This document shows, piece by piece, positions 26,644-36,736 of a stretch of DNA of 64,000 nt (positions within the stretch are counted from its first letter, which is position 1; every line of letters starts with the position of its first letter). The translations under genes and the position numbers were made by a program. Source of the DNA: an uncultured Psychrobacter sp. (GTDB taxonomy: Bacteria > Pseudomonadota > Gammaproteobacteria > Pseudomonadales > Moraxellaceae); assembly GCF_947495825.1 (NCBI RefSeq), contig NZ_CANMAH010000010.1:1-64000 (forward strand). Direction: 5' to 3'. The notes beneath the pieces are model-generated. The model saw only the letters and a list, made by a program, of their open reading frames with translations. It was not told the origin of the DNA and did no database searches.

Positions 26644-27735
26644 ATGACTGCATCTAACTCCGCCCCATCTACCAACATGATTAAAGCATTTTTTCAAAAA
26701 TATTTTATTGATGCTTTTACAGGTATGGCTCTAGGGCTATTTGTCACCTTGATTGCAGGTCTTATTATCTCACAAATCGGTGGTTGGGTAGGCATACCAG
26801 CCCTTGTCGCTGTCGGTAAATTGGCTTCTATCTTGATGGGCGCTGGCATTGGGGTGGGCATTGCTTATTATCTTAAAGCACCAACATTGGTCATGCTTAG
26901 CTGCTTAGTAGCTGGCATGCTTGGCGCCCATTCTGGTGCCTTGATGGCGGGGACGCTTTTTACGCCGCAAGAGGGTGGACCTGCAACCTTTGTAGCACTG
27001 CCTGGTAATCCGATAGGGGCGTATTTGGCATCAGTATTTGCTTATCGCGCTGGGACATGGGTCGCAGGCACAACTAAGCTGGATATTCTATTAGTGCCAC
27101 TTGTGGTGTGTGGTATCGCGCTATTGGTCTGTGCGCTACTCAACCCACCTATCGTCGCTGCTGTTGATGCTATTGGACAAGGTATCCAAGCGGCCACCGA
27201 GTTACAGCCGTTATTAATGGGAATTGTGATTGCAGTCGTGGTTGGCATTTTACTGACGCTACCAACCTCAAGCGCGGCTATATGCATCGCTATTGGACTT
27301 GGTGGTTTGGCTGGCGGGGCGGCTGTCGTCGGCTGCGCGGCGCATATGATTGGCTTTGCCGTGGCTAGTTTTAAAGACAACGGCATGAGCGGTGTGGTTT
27401 CTCAAGGTCTAGGCACGAGTATGTTACAAATTCCTAATGTACTAAAAAAGCCGTTGATTTTATTACCAGCCGTTATCGCAAGCGCTATCGTTGGTCCTAT
27501 CGCGACGGTCGGCTTTGAACTTGCTTGTACGGCCACAGGCGCTGGCATGGGCACTGCTGGCCTAGTTGGAGTGTTTGGCGTCATTGAGGCGTCAGAAGGA
27601 ATGATGAGCACAACGCAGTTATGGACAGCGATTATTTTATTAATGTTTTTACTGCCAGCAGTGATTGCCGGTATCGTCGCCTATATAATGCGCCGTATGG
27701 GCTGGTTAGTTGCTGGTGATATGAAGCTGCCTTAA
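26644..27735 (+). CDS. orphan PTS EIIC-like membrane protein (PF13303 type)
   Basis: The protein has about ten hydrophobic segments and matches the PTS_EIIC_2 family: FIDAFTGMALGLFVTLIAG (near the start), a long repeated Gly/Ala-rich core, LTLPTSSAAICIAIGLGGLAGGAAVVGCAAHMIGFA and SYKDNG-like SFKDNGMSGVVSQGLGTSMLQ. In a true phosphotransferase system this would be the sugar channel, but no EIIA, EIIB, HPr or EI gene is nearby, so its substrate and coupling are unknown. I chose ATG 26644, spaced 7 from AAGAG; ATG 26638 is a close alternative. Confidence 0.8.
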   Translation: MTASNSAPSTNMIKAFFQKYFIDAFTGMALGLFVTLIAGLIISQIGGWVGIPALVAVGKLASILMGAGIGVGIAYYLKAPTLVMLSCLVAGMLGAHSGALMAGTLFTPQEGGPATFVALPGNPIGAYLASVFAYRAGTWVAGTTKLDILLVPLVVCGIALLVCALLNPPIVAAVDAIGQGIQAATELQPLLMGIVIAVVVGILLTLPTSSAAICIAIGLGGLAGGAAVVGCAAHMIGFAVASFKDNGMSGVVSQGLGTSMLQIPNVLKKPLILLPAVIASAIVGPIATVGFELACTATGAGMGTAGLVGVFGVIEASEGMMSTTQLWTAIILLMFLLPAVIAGIVAYIMRRMGWLVAGDMKLP

Positions 27736-27955
27736 TATCTTAAAGAAAAATCCGCGTTTGGTCGAAAAATATTTATCTAAATTAACTATCTTTTCAAATT
27801 CTTTGCTCAAAACTGAATACTGATTTACTTATCATACTTTATATTATTATTTCACCTTATATTGCTATAAAGTTGCTGTTTTGTAATAAATTCCTTATAA
27901 TACGGAGATTAATCAAACTTTTGTTTAACTCACTATTTTTTGGATTTTGAAAGAT

Positions 27956-28201
27956 ATGAACAGCTTTAATAAATTACTCGTCTTAACATTTACTACTCTT
28001 ATTTTGTCTGCTTGTGCTAGTACACCTAAGTCTTATACGACTTGGTATAAAGAAGGGGCAACTAAACAAAGCGTCAAAGATAAAATTGGACATTGTCGAG
28101 TAGAGGTGGGTGCTAAAGATCTTTCAGAGGAAAAAGCTAAACAATTAGTAGGTTATTGCATGAAATCAGAAGGTTATCGCTTAGAAACTTTCACTCGTTA
28201 A
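27956..28201 (+). CDS. small lipoprotein
   Basis: The 81-residue protein has a lipoprotein signal peptide ending in LSACAS (Cys20), then a mature part of about 60 residues containing two cysteines (GHCRVEVG and GYCMKSEGY) that could form a disulfide. The mature segment resembles short lipoproteins of unknown function in Acinetobacter-like bacteria. I chose ATG 27956 rather than the TTG nine bases earlier because it gives a normal signal peptide. Residue +2 is Ala, which favours the outer membrane by the Lol rule. Confidence 0.75.
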   Translation: MNSFNKLLVLTFTTLILSACASTPKSYTTWYKEGATKQSVKDKIGHCRVEVGAKDLSEEKAKQLVGYCMKSEGYRLETFTR

Positions 28202-28246
28202 TTGATAGATTATATTTGTTTGAAAATAATACCTGAAATATTAGAA

Positions 28247-28278
28247 AGCCCAGTTATGCAAATTAACTGGGCTTTTTA
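28247..28278 (+). terminator. intrinsic terminator after the small lipoprotein gene
   Basis: A perfect 10-bp stem AGCCCAGTTA/TAACTGGGCT (28247-28273) with a 7-base loop is followed by T residues. Confidence 0.85.
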
Positions 28279-28338
28279 TATGGGAAGTTTTAGCTATATA
28301 TTATTAGGCTTTTTACACCTAAAGGCTTTAAAAATAAA

Positions 28339-29355
28339 CTATCTAGCTGTGTTTGGTCTTTTATTACGACGCGGTTTTAGCTTGCGAGACAGCTTATTGA
28401 CGTCGTTTAACACTTGACTATATCGTGCTGGAAAGACGCGTTGTACAGCATCAATCATTTTGGCATCATTACCAATCAAACAGCGCCGCTGATTGGTCGC
28501 CGCCGCCTCTAATATAATCCAAGCAGCCTCACTAGCGTCAAATTTTAAAAACTTATTAAAACTTCTGATAGCTTTTGGACCAGTACGCATGCCAATGTCG
28601 TTTATACTGTCATTACCGCGCGCGCTATTGGCGATATTGGTTTTAATACCTCCTGGATGAATACAGGTTGCTGACACGCCGCAGCGCTGAATGTCTAACT
28701 CTTGGCGCAGACTTTCGGTAAAGCCGCGCACCGCAAATTTACTGGCGTTATAAGCAGACTGTGAAGGCTGAGCGGTCAGTCCAAACAGGCTTGAGATATT
28801 GACGATATGACCGTGCTCATTAAACTTTCGTGACTTATTGTTTATCTTAGCAGCACTGCTTTCAGTTTCACTGAGTTTTACGCTATTTTTGATCAAAGGC
28901 AAAAACGCCTTGGTGCCATAAACTACGCCCCAAAAGTTGATATCCATCACCCATTCAAGCTCGCTAATGCTACTGCCTTCTACGGTAGAGTAGAGTGCGA
29001 CGCCTGCATTGTTAAAGATAAAATTCACTTTACTATGATCGCTCATGACCTCATCGGCCCAAGCTTCAACTGCTTTATTGTTTGAGACATCAAGTACTGT
29101 CGTTGTCACTTTGATATCATAACCAACCAGTAAATCCTTGGTTTGGGCCAATTGCTCAGCGTTAATATCGGATAGCGCAACATGACAGCCCATTTGCGCT
29201 AAATGAATGGCAAGCTCGCGTCCCATGCCAGATCCTGCACCAGTAATCGCGGCGACATGATCGCGGTAATAAGGAGTTAGGTCGCGATCGTTATTGGATG
29301 AGAAAGGTAAGTGTTGGCGTAATGAGCTCGCCATAGTAGTCACGTTATTGAGCAT
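28339..29355 (-). CDS. short-chain dehydrogenase/reductase (SDR family)
   Basis: This 338-residue NAD(P)-dependent oxidoreductase shows the classical SDR plan: ITGAGSGMGRELAIHLA nucleotide-binding turn (about 37-53), NNAGVAL (about 115-121), Ser in NISSLFG and the catalytic YNASKFAVRGF (YxxxK, about 202-212). A C-terminal basic tail (RKLKPRRNKR) follows. The fold is longer than the minimal 250-residue SDR. AAGGA precedes the ATG. The substrate cannot be assigned; some Acinetobacter and mycobacterial relatives act on fatty aldehydes or acyl chains. Confidence 0.88.
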   Translation of the reverse strand: MLNNVTTMASSLRQHLPFSSNNDRDLTPYYRDHVAAITGAGSGMGRELAIHLAQMGCHVALSDINAEQLAQTKDLLVGYDIKVTTTVLDVSNNKAVEAWADEVMSDHSKVNFIFNNAGVALYSTVEGSSISELEWVMDINFWGVVYGTKAFLPLIKNSVKLSETESSAAKINNKSRKFNEHGHIVNISSLFGLTAQPSQSAYNASKFAVRGFTESLRQELDIQRCGVSATCIHPGGIKTNIANSARGNDSINDIGMRTGPKAIRSFNKFLKFDASEAAWIILEAAATNQRRCLIGNDAKMIDAVQRVFPARYSQVLNDVNKLSRKLKPRRNKRPNTAR

Positions 29356-29556
29356 GTAAACAGTCCTTTGTTATAGTCATTAATGGTCAGTATCTAAACG
29401 CAAGATTCAAGTTAAACGGTAGCAATTAAAATCATGATTAAGGTAAATATCTACCTTAGCATGATTTTAGTTCTATCTATTTACCATTAATAGACGCCAC
29501 TGTCATTTTGGTGCAATGGAAATTTTTGAGAATCCGGTAAAAAAATTAGCAGACAT

Positions 29557-29591
29557 AAAAAAAGCGTCTTAGCATGATATGCCAGACGCTT
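29557..29591 (-). terminator. intrinsic terminator of clpX
   Basis: A stem AAGCGTCT/AGACGCTT (29562-29591), extended by an inner GCAT/ATGC helix, is followed on the minus strand by seven T. It lies 55 bases after the clpX stop. Confidence 0.8.
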
Positions 29592-29645
29592 TCTCTACAG
29601 CGATAGCTAATTATTGTTAACTAGCTATCTTAGCTAAACAATAAA

Positions 29646-30920
29646 TTAAGCTATTTTGGGTGTTTTACCTTCGTTGATAACATGCTCATCAACCATTACT
29701 GTTTTGGCATTTTTCATTGAAGGCAGCTCATACATGGTCTCAAGTAGGGCATTTTCGACGATAGAGCGTAGGCCGCGCGCGCCCGTCTTGCGCTCCATAG
29801 CCTTTTTAGCAATTGCATCAAGCGCTTCTTGAGTAAAGCTAATCTCAGCACCTTCCATATCGAACAGATACTTATACTGTTTTACCAGTGCGTTCTTAGG
29901 TTCAGTTAGAATCTGTACCAGAGCTTCTTCGTCGAGCTCCTCAAGCGCTGCCAACACCGGCAGACGACCGATTAGCTCAGGAATAAGACCAAACTTAATC
30001 AAATCTTCTGGCTCAACTTGTTGTAGCAAATCTGAGCTACGGCGACTGTCATCTTTTGAGCTAACATCAGCGTTAAAGCCAATACCGCCTTTTTCCGTAC
30101 GCTGCTGAATCACTTGATCAAGGCCCGCGAACGCACCGCCAACGATAATGAGGATATTGCTGGTATCCACTTGGATCAGCTCTTGTTGTGGATGCTTACG
30201 GCCACCGTGCGGTGGGATAGCAGCGACTGTACCTTCGATAAGCTTGAGTAGGGCTTGTTGTACACCTTCGCCTGACACATCGCGTGTAATAGACGGGTTA
30301 TCGCCTTTTTTACTGATTTTATCAATCTCATCAATATAAATGATACCTTGCTCAGCCTTGCCTACATCATAGTCAGAGGCTTGCAATAACTTTTGTACGA
30401 TGTTCTCAACATCTTCACCGACATAACCGGCTTCGGTTAAAGTAGTGGCATCAGCCATTGCGAAAGGTACATCTAGTAGACGTGCTAAGGTCTGCGCCAG
30501 TAAGGTTTTACCAGAGCCAGTCGGCCCAATCAGTAAGATGTTACTTTTGGCCAGCTCAACCATTGCATCATCGGCGCCAATTTTGACCTTTTTAGAGTCG
30601 TTAGCTAAGGTTTGGCTAACTTTTAGACGCTTATAATGGTTGTAAACAGCGACAGACAATGCTTTTTTGGCAGCGTCTTGACCGATGACGTACTCATCAA
30701 GCTTGGCACGCAACTCTTTAGGAGTTGGCAGTTTTTTGTTGACCCATGAGGTATCAATTTCGCCATCAGAATTATCATCAGTTGCGCTATCAGCGATTAA
30801 ATCTGTGCATAGCTCGATGCATTCGTTACAGATATTGGCATCGTCAGCGGCAATAAGCTGCTTGACTTCACTTTTGGCTTTGCCACAAAACGAGCAATGC
30901 GGGTTGTTATCTTCTGCCAT
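29646..30920 (-). CDS. clpX: ClpX, ATP-binding unfoldase of ClpXP
   Basis: ClpX unfolds tagged proteins and feeds them to ClpP. The N-terminal zinc-binding domain has Cys9, Cys12, Cys31 and Cys34; Walker A is [16 protein letters not shown] (about 127-142) and Walker [11 protein letters not shown]. The ClpP-docking IGF loop is present as GGIGFNADV in the middle of the protein. At 424 residues it is full length. The gene lies 101 bases downstream of clpP on the same strand, with AGGAG before the ATG. Confidence 0.98.
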   Translation of the reverse strand: MAEDNNPHCSFCGKAKSEVKQLIAADDANICNECIELCTDLIADSATDDNSDGEIDTSWVNKKLPTPKELRAKLDEYVIGQDAAKKALSVAVYNHYKRLKVSQTLANDSKKVKIGADDAMVELAKSNILLIGPTGSGKTLLAQTLARLLDVPFAMADATTLTEAGYVGEDVENIVQKLLQASDYDVGKAEQGIIYIDEIDKISKKGDNPSITRDVSGEGVQQALLKLIEGTVAAIPPHGGRKHPQQELIQVDTSNILIIVGGAFAGLDQVIQQRTEKGGIGFNADVSSKDDSRRSSDLLQQVEPEDLIKFGLIPELIGRLPVLAALEELDEEALVQILTEPKNALVKQYKYLFDMEGAEISFTQEALDAIAKKAMERKTGARGLRSIVENALLETMYELPSMKNAKTVMVDEHVINEGKTPKIA

Positions 30921-31021
30921 ATAAAGGCACTCCTAAAATTTAAAGCTTACAAATATTTGGCGTGTGTCCATCATAGCCCAAACGCCAAGCGCTCAGGCCG
31001 AAGGGAGGTATCAGTCAATAT

Positions 31022-31708
31022 CTACAAAGAATCCGGACGACGCTCTAATACTTCATCAACCAGACCATACTCTTTGGCCTCACGGGCATCTAACCAAAAG
31101 TCACGCTCAACATCTTTTTCGATTTTCTCTACTGGTTGACCAGTACGCTCAGCCAAAATCTCATTTAAGCGCGCTCGTGTTTTTAGAATTTCACGAGCGT
31201 TAATTTCGATATCTGTTGCCTGACCTTGAGCACCACCTGAAGGCTGATGAATCATGACACGAGAATTGGCTAGTGCATAACGTTTGCCTTTTTGACCAGC
31301 GGCCAATAGGAAAGAGCCCATGCTGTAAGCACCGCCCATACAGATAGTCGATACTTCAGGTTTGATAAAATTCATAGTATCAAAAATAGCCAAACCTGCA
31401 CTGACTGAACCACCTGGTGAATTGATATATAAATGGATATCTTTATCAGGGTTTTCAGCTTCTAAAAATAGCAGCTGTGCGACGATTAGATTGGCCATGT
31501 GGTCTTCGACTTGACCTGTCAAAAATATCACACGCTCACGCAGCAAGCGCGAGAAGATATCAAAAGAGCGTTCACCGCGTGACGACTGTTCGACAACCAT
31601 AGGCACCAATGCAGCTTGAGGTGCATTTTGCATGCTTTGCACATCGTTGTGCGCACTCATTAGCATATCAAAATGAGGGTTGGCGGTGATGCGATCATAA
31701 TCTGTCAT
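31022..31708 (-). CDS. clpP: ClpP, proteolytic subunit
   Basis: ClpP forms the tetradecameric serine protease chamber used by ClpX and ClpA. With the start at ATG 31708 (AGGA seven bases upstream) the protein has 228 residues; the TTG six codons earlier has no site. Catalytic residues are Ser129 in [10 protein letters not shown], His154 in [10 protein letters not shown] and Asp203 in [11 protein letters not shown]. The usual segment around the serine reads GQAASMG in many species, so GGAYSMG is a modest variation. About 30 residues precede the mature core, probably processed. clpX follows. Confidence 0.97.
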   Translation of the reverse strand: MTDYDRITANPHFDMLMSAHNDVQSMQNAPQAALVPMVVEQSSRGERSFDIFSRLLRERVIFLTGQVEDHMANLIVAQLLFLEAENPDKDIHLYINSPGGSVSAGLAIFDTMNFIKPEVSTICMGGAYSMGSFLLAAGQKGKRYALANSRVMIHQPSGGAQGQATDIEINAREILKTRARLNEILAERTGQPVEKIEKDVERDFWLDAREAKEYGLVDEVLERRPDSL

Positions 31709-32217
31709 AAAATGTCCTATAAACAAGTGTATAAAATAGAGTTCAAAATGAGCTAAGGGTTTGTCATGCTACAGTCTAATAATGGTATGCAAAATAGTGT
31801 ATCAGACAATAATATATAAGCGTTATTAAGTATTAAGCCTTATTTAATATAAACACTTCGTAATCAACAACCATAGTAATTAATAACAACAACTGACGCT
31901 ATGATAACTGGTTTAATTATGAGGCTGTATTAATTTTCAGTTAACTTCAACAATCAATAGTAATACTCAATGACTTGGCACCTAAAATAATCGGGCTTCT
32001 ACGTTTGCGTTTATACAAACCCTAAAAAGTAGCGATTAAACGGACAGCGTGACTCACAATAACAATTTAAATGGCTGTACAAAGAATGGTTTCCTATTGA
32101 TAGGGTGTTTGTGCTCAATTATCAAGGGGTAGCCTCATAAACCACGAATAAAAATGCCCCAACAAATCGTTAGGGCATTCTTGTTACACTCTAATTCAAT
32201 AGGGCAAAAACGCTAAT
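31709..32217. other. intergenic region between tig and clpP
   Basis: This 509-base stretch holds the tig terminator (32150-32178) and presumably the clpP promoter. I looked for a sigma32-type promoter on the minus strand and did not find a convincing one. No small gene is visible. Confidence 0.4.
32150..32178 (-). terminator. intrinsic terminator of tig
   Basis: A stem ATGCCC/GGGCAT extended by AAC/GTT past one mismatch (32154-32178) is followed on the minus strand by five T. Confidence 0.75.
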
Positions 32218-33561
32218 TTACATAGCTTGTTGCTGTTGTTGCTGAGCGGCCAGTAAGTCTTGGTAGCTAACTTCTTTGTCAGTTACGTTACCTTGATCAA
32301 TGAGATAATCAACCACTTGGTCTTCTAATACAACAGACTCGATGTTGGCGCGTTGCTGCTTGTCATTGGTGTAGTACTCGATGACTTCGCTTGGGTCTTC
32401 ATAGTTTTCTGCAGCTTCTTTAATGAAGTTCTCAACACGCTCTTGATCTACCTCAAGGTTTTGTGTGTCGATAACACGGGCAACGATGATACCAAGACGG
32501 GCTGCACGTAGTGCTTGCTCTTCAAATAGTTCATTTGGCAGCATGTCTTTATCAAAGCTATCAGCACTAGCGCCAAACTGCTGAGAAAAACGCTGCATCA
32601 TCATGTTGCGTTGACGCTCGATTTCTTGCTCTAGCATGGCGTTTGGTACGTCAAACTCGTTCTTTTCTAGCAAGGCATCAAAAGTCGCTTGCTTGACTTG
32701 GCTACGAGCCGCGTTTTTGATTTCGCGCTCCATGTTTTTACGTACGTCTTCTTTTAGCTTGTCAACGCCGCCTTCGGTCACGCCGAATAACTCTAGGAAC
32801 TCGTCGTCGATTTCAGGTAGCTTGGCTCTTTCGACCAATTTTACATTGATTTTGAACTGTGCTTCTTTACCGGCTAGGTTTTCTGCTTGGTAATCTTCTG
32901 GGAAGGTCACATCGATGACTTTTTCTTCGCCAGCTTTCATGCCTTTGATGCCCGCTTCAAAACCTGGGATCATCTGGTTGCTACCGATAATCAATTTAAA
33001 GTCTTCAGCTGAGCCACCTTCGAACTTCTCACCATCAATTGAACCTTCAAAGTCAAAAGTCACTTGGTTGTCTTTGGCTGCCATGCCTTTTTTCTCGACG
33101 AACTCTTGACGCTGCTTTTGTAAGTTTTCGATCATAGTATCGACGTCTTCATCTTTAACAGTCGCTGTATGACGCTCAACTTCAATCTCATCGATGCCCT
33201 GTACGTCAATTTCTGGGAAGATCTCAACAGTGGCTTGATACACTAAAAAGTCGTCTTCTAGTTTGACGTCGTCGATGTTTGGCATGCCAACGGCGCGGAT
33301 GTCTTCAGATTTGATCGCTTCAAAGACCGTATCACGGATCACATCGTTGATCACTTCTTGCTGGATGCCAGCACCGTACTGTGAGCGGATGTGCGACATA
33401 GGTACTTTGCCTTTGCGGAAACCGTCGATTTTGGCAGTTTTTGCAACTTGGCTGATACGGCCTTCAACTTTATTTTGAATTTTTTCAACAGGAACTTTAA
33501 CCGTCAGCTGGGTTTCTTTTTCCGACAGCTTGTTGGTTGTGACTTGTAAATCTGTAGCCAT
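32218..33561 (-). CDS. tig: trigger factor
   Basis: Trigger factor is the ribosome-bound chaperone and peptidyl-prolyl isomerase that meets nascent chains. The N-terminal ribosome-binding signature GFRKGKVP (about 43-50) is present, then an FKBP-type domain (about 150-240) and a long helical C-terminal domain ending in a Gln-rich tail. I start at ATG 33561, with AAGGTG eight bases upstream, giving 447 residues; the in-frame open region upstream to 33702 has no family similarity. The tig, clpP, clpX order is the classical one. Confidence 0.97.
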   Translation of the reverse strand: MATDLQVTTNKLSEKETQLTVKVPVEKIQNKVEGRISQVAKTAKIDGFRKGKVPMSHIRSQYGAGIQQEVINDVIRDTVFEAIKSEDIRAVGMPNIDDVKLEDDFLVYQATVEIFPEIDVQGIDEIEVERHTATVKDEDVDTMIENLQKQRQEFVEKKGMAAKDNQVTFDFEGSIDGEKFEGGSAEDFKLIIGSNQMIPGFEAGIKGMKAGEEKVIDVTFPEDYQAENLAGKEAQFKINVKLVERAKLPEIDDEFLELFGVTEGGVDKLKEDVRKNMEREIKNAARSQVKQATFDALLEKNEFDVPNAMLEQEIERQRNMMMQRFSQQFGASADSFDKDMLPNELFEEQALRAARLGIIVARVIDTQNLEVDQERVENFIKEAAENYEDPSEVIEYYTNDKQQRANIESVVLEDQVVDYLIDQGNVTDKEVSYQDLLAAQQQQQQAM

Positions 33562-34023
33562 GTTAATTACACCTTTATGATTAAAATAACAGACAATCGT
33601 CCTTTTAAATATACAAGGGTTATGCCGATTGCCATTGGAATGAATAGGGGCACTAAAGTACTTATGTTTCGATACTGATAGGTTGGTCATTAAATAGTGC
33701 AAATAATACTATCTAGGATCCTATCCAATATCGATAATCCAAGACCAGTTTTCTCTACCAAAAGCATTGCAATGACTATTGCACTTTCATACGTGATGCT
33801 TTTATAAATGGTACAGTCGACTAGAATCTTGCAATAAAATTTTAAAAGTAGAACAGTATAATCTATCTGTTAATTAAAGTAAAAGCTATCTGTCAGGATG
33901 GACGGTAAGCAAAAACAATAATAAATAAAAGCACTAATCGATAAGTATAAAAAGTTAAGACTAAAAACTTATTATTATAAAAAGAACGGGCGCTATTTAT
34001 GTCAGTAGCCGCGATATAAATAG
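33562..34023. other. intergenic region between rdgB and tig
   Basis: The 462 AT-rich bases hold the tig promoter and a weak minus-strand hairpin at the rdgB stop (GCTATTTAT/ATAAATAGC, 33992-34024) followed by CCGTTCTTTTTA, which may terminate rdgB. A 10-base palindrome TAGGATCCTA lies near 33715. I see no gene. Confidence 0.4.
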
Positions 34024-34671
34024 CTATAACTGCTCTAATAGCTGCTGGATAGCTTGCCCGCGGTGGCTGATGCTGTTTTTGTCAGAAGCACTTAGGCTTG
34101 CGGCGGTTGCGTTTAGCTTGGGCAACCAAAACAGCGGATCATAACCAAAGCCACCGTCACCATGCGGTGCCTCCAAGATTTCTCCATGCCATAAACCTTG
34201 AGCGATAATCGGCAACGGGTCATCAGCATGACGTACCATTGCCAGCACGCAAACGAACATTCCTTTAATAGGCGCATCCGGCTGTTCATCACGGATAGGC
34301 TGCAAGTCAGCGATAAGCTTGGCGTTGTTCTTAGCATCATTGCCATGCTCGCCTGCGTAGCGTGCCGAGTAGATGCCAGGCGCGTTTTCCAATACTGGTA
34401 CGCATAAGCCTGAGTCATCAGCAATAGCAGGCAGTCCGCTAACTCGGCTGGCATGACGCGCTTTAATGATGGCGTTTTCAACGAAACTTAAACCATCCTC
34501 GATAGCGTCCTCAATGTTTAATTGCCCTTGTGGTACGATAGTAATATCTAAGTCAGCTTCAGCAAAGAGTCTTTTAAATTCTGCAAGCTTACCCTTATTA
34601 TTACTGGCGAGTACCCATTTTTTTGGCATATGATTTTGAATAGATGAAGGTGATGAAAAAGCAGAGCTCAT
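34024..34671 (-). CDS. rdgB: XTP/dITP diphosphatase (RdgB/HAM1 family)
   Basis: The enzyme hydrolyses non-canonical purine triphosphates such as dITP and XTP to monophosphates, keeping them out of DNA and RNA. Motifs are clear: VLASNNKGKLAEF (about 20-32), ENAIIKARHAS, IADDSGLCVPVLENAPGIYSARYAGE (about 82-107), FGYDPLFW (about 176-183) and SHRGQA near the end. The protein carries about 14 extra N-terminal residues if the first ATG is used; the second ATG (34629) gives the usual length, and neither has a strong ribosome site. Confidence 0.94.
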   Translation of the reverse strand: MSSAFSSPSSIQNHMPKKWVLASNNKGKLAEFKRLFAEADLDITIVPQGQLNIEDAIEDGLSFVENAIIKARHASRVSGLPAIADDSGLCVPVLENAPGIYSARYAGEHGNDAKNNAKLIADLQPIRDEQPDAPIKGMFVCVLAMVRHADDPLPIIAQGLWHGEILEAPHGDGGFGYDPLFWLPKLNATAASLSASDKNSISHRGQAIQQLLEQL

Positions 34672-35128
34672 AAGATACGTCCGTGATGGTTTGATAAAAC
34701 TTATTAATTTTCAAGTAATTTAGTGGTTTTATATTTTGACGGTTTTATAATGTGTAATTTACAGTCAACGTTGCGCTTATTATCTAGTGTTTGAAGCCTT
34801 ATAAATAAGGTCTATAACATTCGGTAACTGATATTGTCTTAATGTCTTGCTATAATAGCTGGCAAGCTACAGTGAATTATAGCTTATAGCTTGTGAATTT
34901 AAAGTTAATAATAACTTTTAAGTCAATCACTTGGCTTTTGAGTGAATAACAATGTTTATGCTAATTTGTTTAGATTAGCCTTTAGATTCATCATGATGGG
35001 CAATAGCGCATCAAGCAATAACGTTCATTCATTAACAATAAACTCAGCCAATTTAGCTCGGTATTTTGTGGTATTTTGTTTGAGATACATAAAATATGAG
35101 TGGCCAAATCAGCAAGGATAAAATAACT
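34672..35128. other. intergenic region before sodB
   Basis: A sigma70-like promoter candidate on the plus strand has CTGATA (34828-34833), a 17-base spacer and a perfect TATAAT (34851-34856). It would give sodB a leader of about 265 bases, long enough for post-transcriptional control. I see no gene. A Fur box was looked for and not found with confidence. Confidence 0.4.
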
Positions 35129-35761
35129 ATGTCAAAGATTACTTTACCAGACCTACCTTATGCAAAAGATGCACTTGAGCCGCATATCAGCGCCGAGACG
35201 CTAGAATATCACCATGATAAGCATCACGCTGCCTATGTCAATAAACTAAACGATTTGCTACCAGGTTCTGGCTACGAGGACAAAACTTTACCAGAAATCA
35301 TCCAAGGTACAGCGAAGGATGACAGCAAGCAAACGATGTTTAACCAAGCAGCGCAAGTATGGAACCACACGTTCTATTGGAACTGCATGACGCCAGATAA
35401 TGGCGGCGGCGAGCCAACAGGCGACTTAAAAGGCAAAATCGAAGAAGATTTCGGTAGCTATGATAAGTTCCGTGAAGAGTTCAAAAACGCAGCGACTTCA
35501 CAGTTTGGTTCGGGCTGGGCATGGCTTGTAACTGATAAAGTCGGTGGCAAATTATCAATCATGAAAACCAGTGATGCAGATAACCCATTGGCTCATGATA
35601 AAATTGCGGTATTGACTTGTGATGTATGGGAGCACGCTTACTACATCGATTATCGTAACCGTCGCCCTGACTATGTTGATACGTTCCTAGACAAACTTGT
35701 GAACTGGGACTACGCAAACGCAAAGTATAAAGGTCAAGATGCAGGTAATGAAGGTAAGTAA
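35129..35761 (+). CDS. sodB: superoxide dismutase, iron type
   Basis: The enzyme dismutates superoxide to hydrogen peroxide and oxygen in the cytosol. Metal ligands and neighbours are visible in EYHHDKHHAAYVNKLN, NHTFYWNCM and DVWEHAYYIDYRNRRPDYV. The FGSGWAWL segment and the NCMTPDNGGGEP region are typical of the Fe form, although Fe versus Mn cannot be settled by sequence reading alone. I start at the ATG of MSKITLPDLPYAKDAL, the normal N terminus; an ATG eleven codons earlier is possible. A strong terminator follows. Confidence 0.95.
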   Translation: MSKITLPDLPYAKDALEPHISAETLEYHHDKHHAAYVNKLNDLLPGSGYEDKTLPEIIQGTAKDDSKQTMFNQAAQVWNHTFYWNCMTPDNGGGEPTGDLKGKIEEDFGSYDKFREEFKNAATSQFGSGWAWLVTDKVGGKLSIMKTSDADNPLAHDKIAVLTCDVWEHAYYIDYRNRRPDYVDTFLDKLVNWDYANAKYKGQDAGNEGK

Positions 35762-35786
35762 GCCTTTTTAGACTTGACGAGTAAAT

Positions 35787-35818
35787 AAAAAAAGGACGCT
35801 GAGAGGCGTCCTTTTTTT
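35787..35818 (+). terminator. intrinsic terminator of sodB
   Basis: A perfect 7-bp stem AGGACGC/GCGTCCT (35793-35812) with a 6-base loop has an A-run before and seven T after it. Confidence 0.85.
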
Positions 35819-35871
35819 GGTTTAAAGCATAAAACTATGTGGCACTAATTGCTTTTCATATGGTTTAAATA

Positions 35872-36690
35872 TCAAAGTACCTCAAATCCAAACTTACCCA
35901 AAGCATCCCTAAGCATTGCAATATTATAATAAGCATGGGCATTGACGGTATTTTGAAAGAAGATATATAACGTATCAAAATGCTGACGCTGATTAGCAAT
36001 CGCCTGCACCCAGTTGTTCATCTCCGCCTCAGAGTAGCGATAATCATGACGATCACTCGCACTCATCGCATCCCACCAGCCTGTATTATTACCATGCATA
36101 CGCAAATAACCTGTGCGCTCGGTAAATATCAGTCGTGACGGCGGTAGTCCGCTGACTTTGGGATAATCGACGCTGCACCAAATCAGACCCTGCTTCGTAA
36201 AGCTATCGACCACTTGCGGGGTGTGCCAGCCATTATGACGAAACTCAACAGCCAGTGGATAATCTTGAAACCAACTAACGAGGTTTGCTAGATAGAGACG
36301 ATGCTCGCGAGTACGATCAAAGCCATGCGGGAATTGCAGTAATAAAGGCGCAAGAGCATCAGCTTCGATTAGCGGCGTCAAGGCATTAAGAAAAGCTTGC
36401 GCATGATCGCTTGTGCCTTTACGGGCATGAGTAAAGTCTTGATGCAGCTTGACAGCGAATTTTAGCTGACTGTCTGCTTGCACGTAGGCTTTATCGACCA
36501 TACCAGCAAAGGCTTTTTGGCCGATAGGCGCGTAAAAGGTACTGTTAATCTCGACCGCGCCATATTGCTTGGCATACTCCCGTAAGAAGTCAGCCTTCTT
36601 AGTGTCAGTTGGATACAGCGTACCTAATAAGTCAGTATCACTATAGCCGCCAGTGCCAAGGTAAATAGTAGGAGTAGGGGTACTGTCCAT
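35872..36690 (-). CDS. DUF72 family protein (YecE-like)
   Basis: The 272-residue protein matches DUF72, a TIM-barrel-like family of unknown function: LGTGGYSD near the start, VEINSTFYAPIG (about 46-57), FAVKLHQDFTH (about 79-89), LLLQFPHGF, LAVEFRHNGWH (about 148-158) and YLRMHGNNTGWW (about 196-207). I place the start at ATG 36690; a GTG three codons earlier is possible. It stands between sodB and ispA with no shared transcript evident. Confidence 0.88.
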   Translation of the reverse strand: MDSTPTPTIYLGTGGYSDTDLLGTLYPTDTKKADFLREYAKQYGAVEINSTFYAPIGQKAFAGMVDKAYVQADSQLKFAVKLHQDFTHARKGTSDHAQAFLNALTPLIEADALAPLLLQFPHGFDRTREHRLYLANLVSWFQDYPLAVEFRHNGWHTPQVVDSFTKQGLIWCSVDYPKVSGLPPSRLIFTERTGYLRMHGNNTGWWDAMSASDRHDYRYSEAEMNNWVQAIANQRQHFDTLYIFFQNTVNAHAYYNIAMLRDALGKFGFEVL

Positions 36691-36736
36691 GTTGACCACG
36701 CTATATCGTTTCTACATTGAGTTGACTGTATTATTA

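Noticed and set aside
33562-33702. 47-residue N-terminal extension of trigger factor
   Set aside because: The extension has no similarity to the family, while ATG 33561 has a well-placed AAGGTG and gives the normal length.
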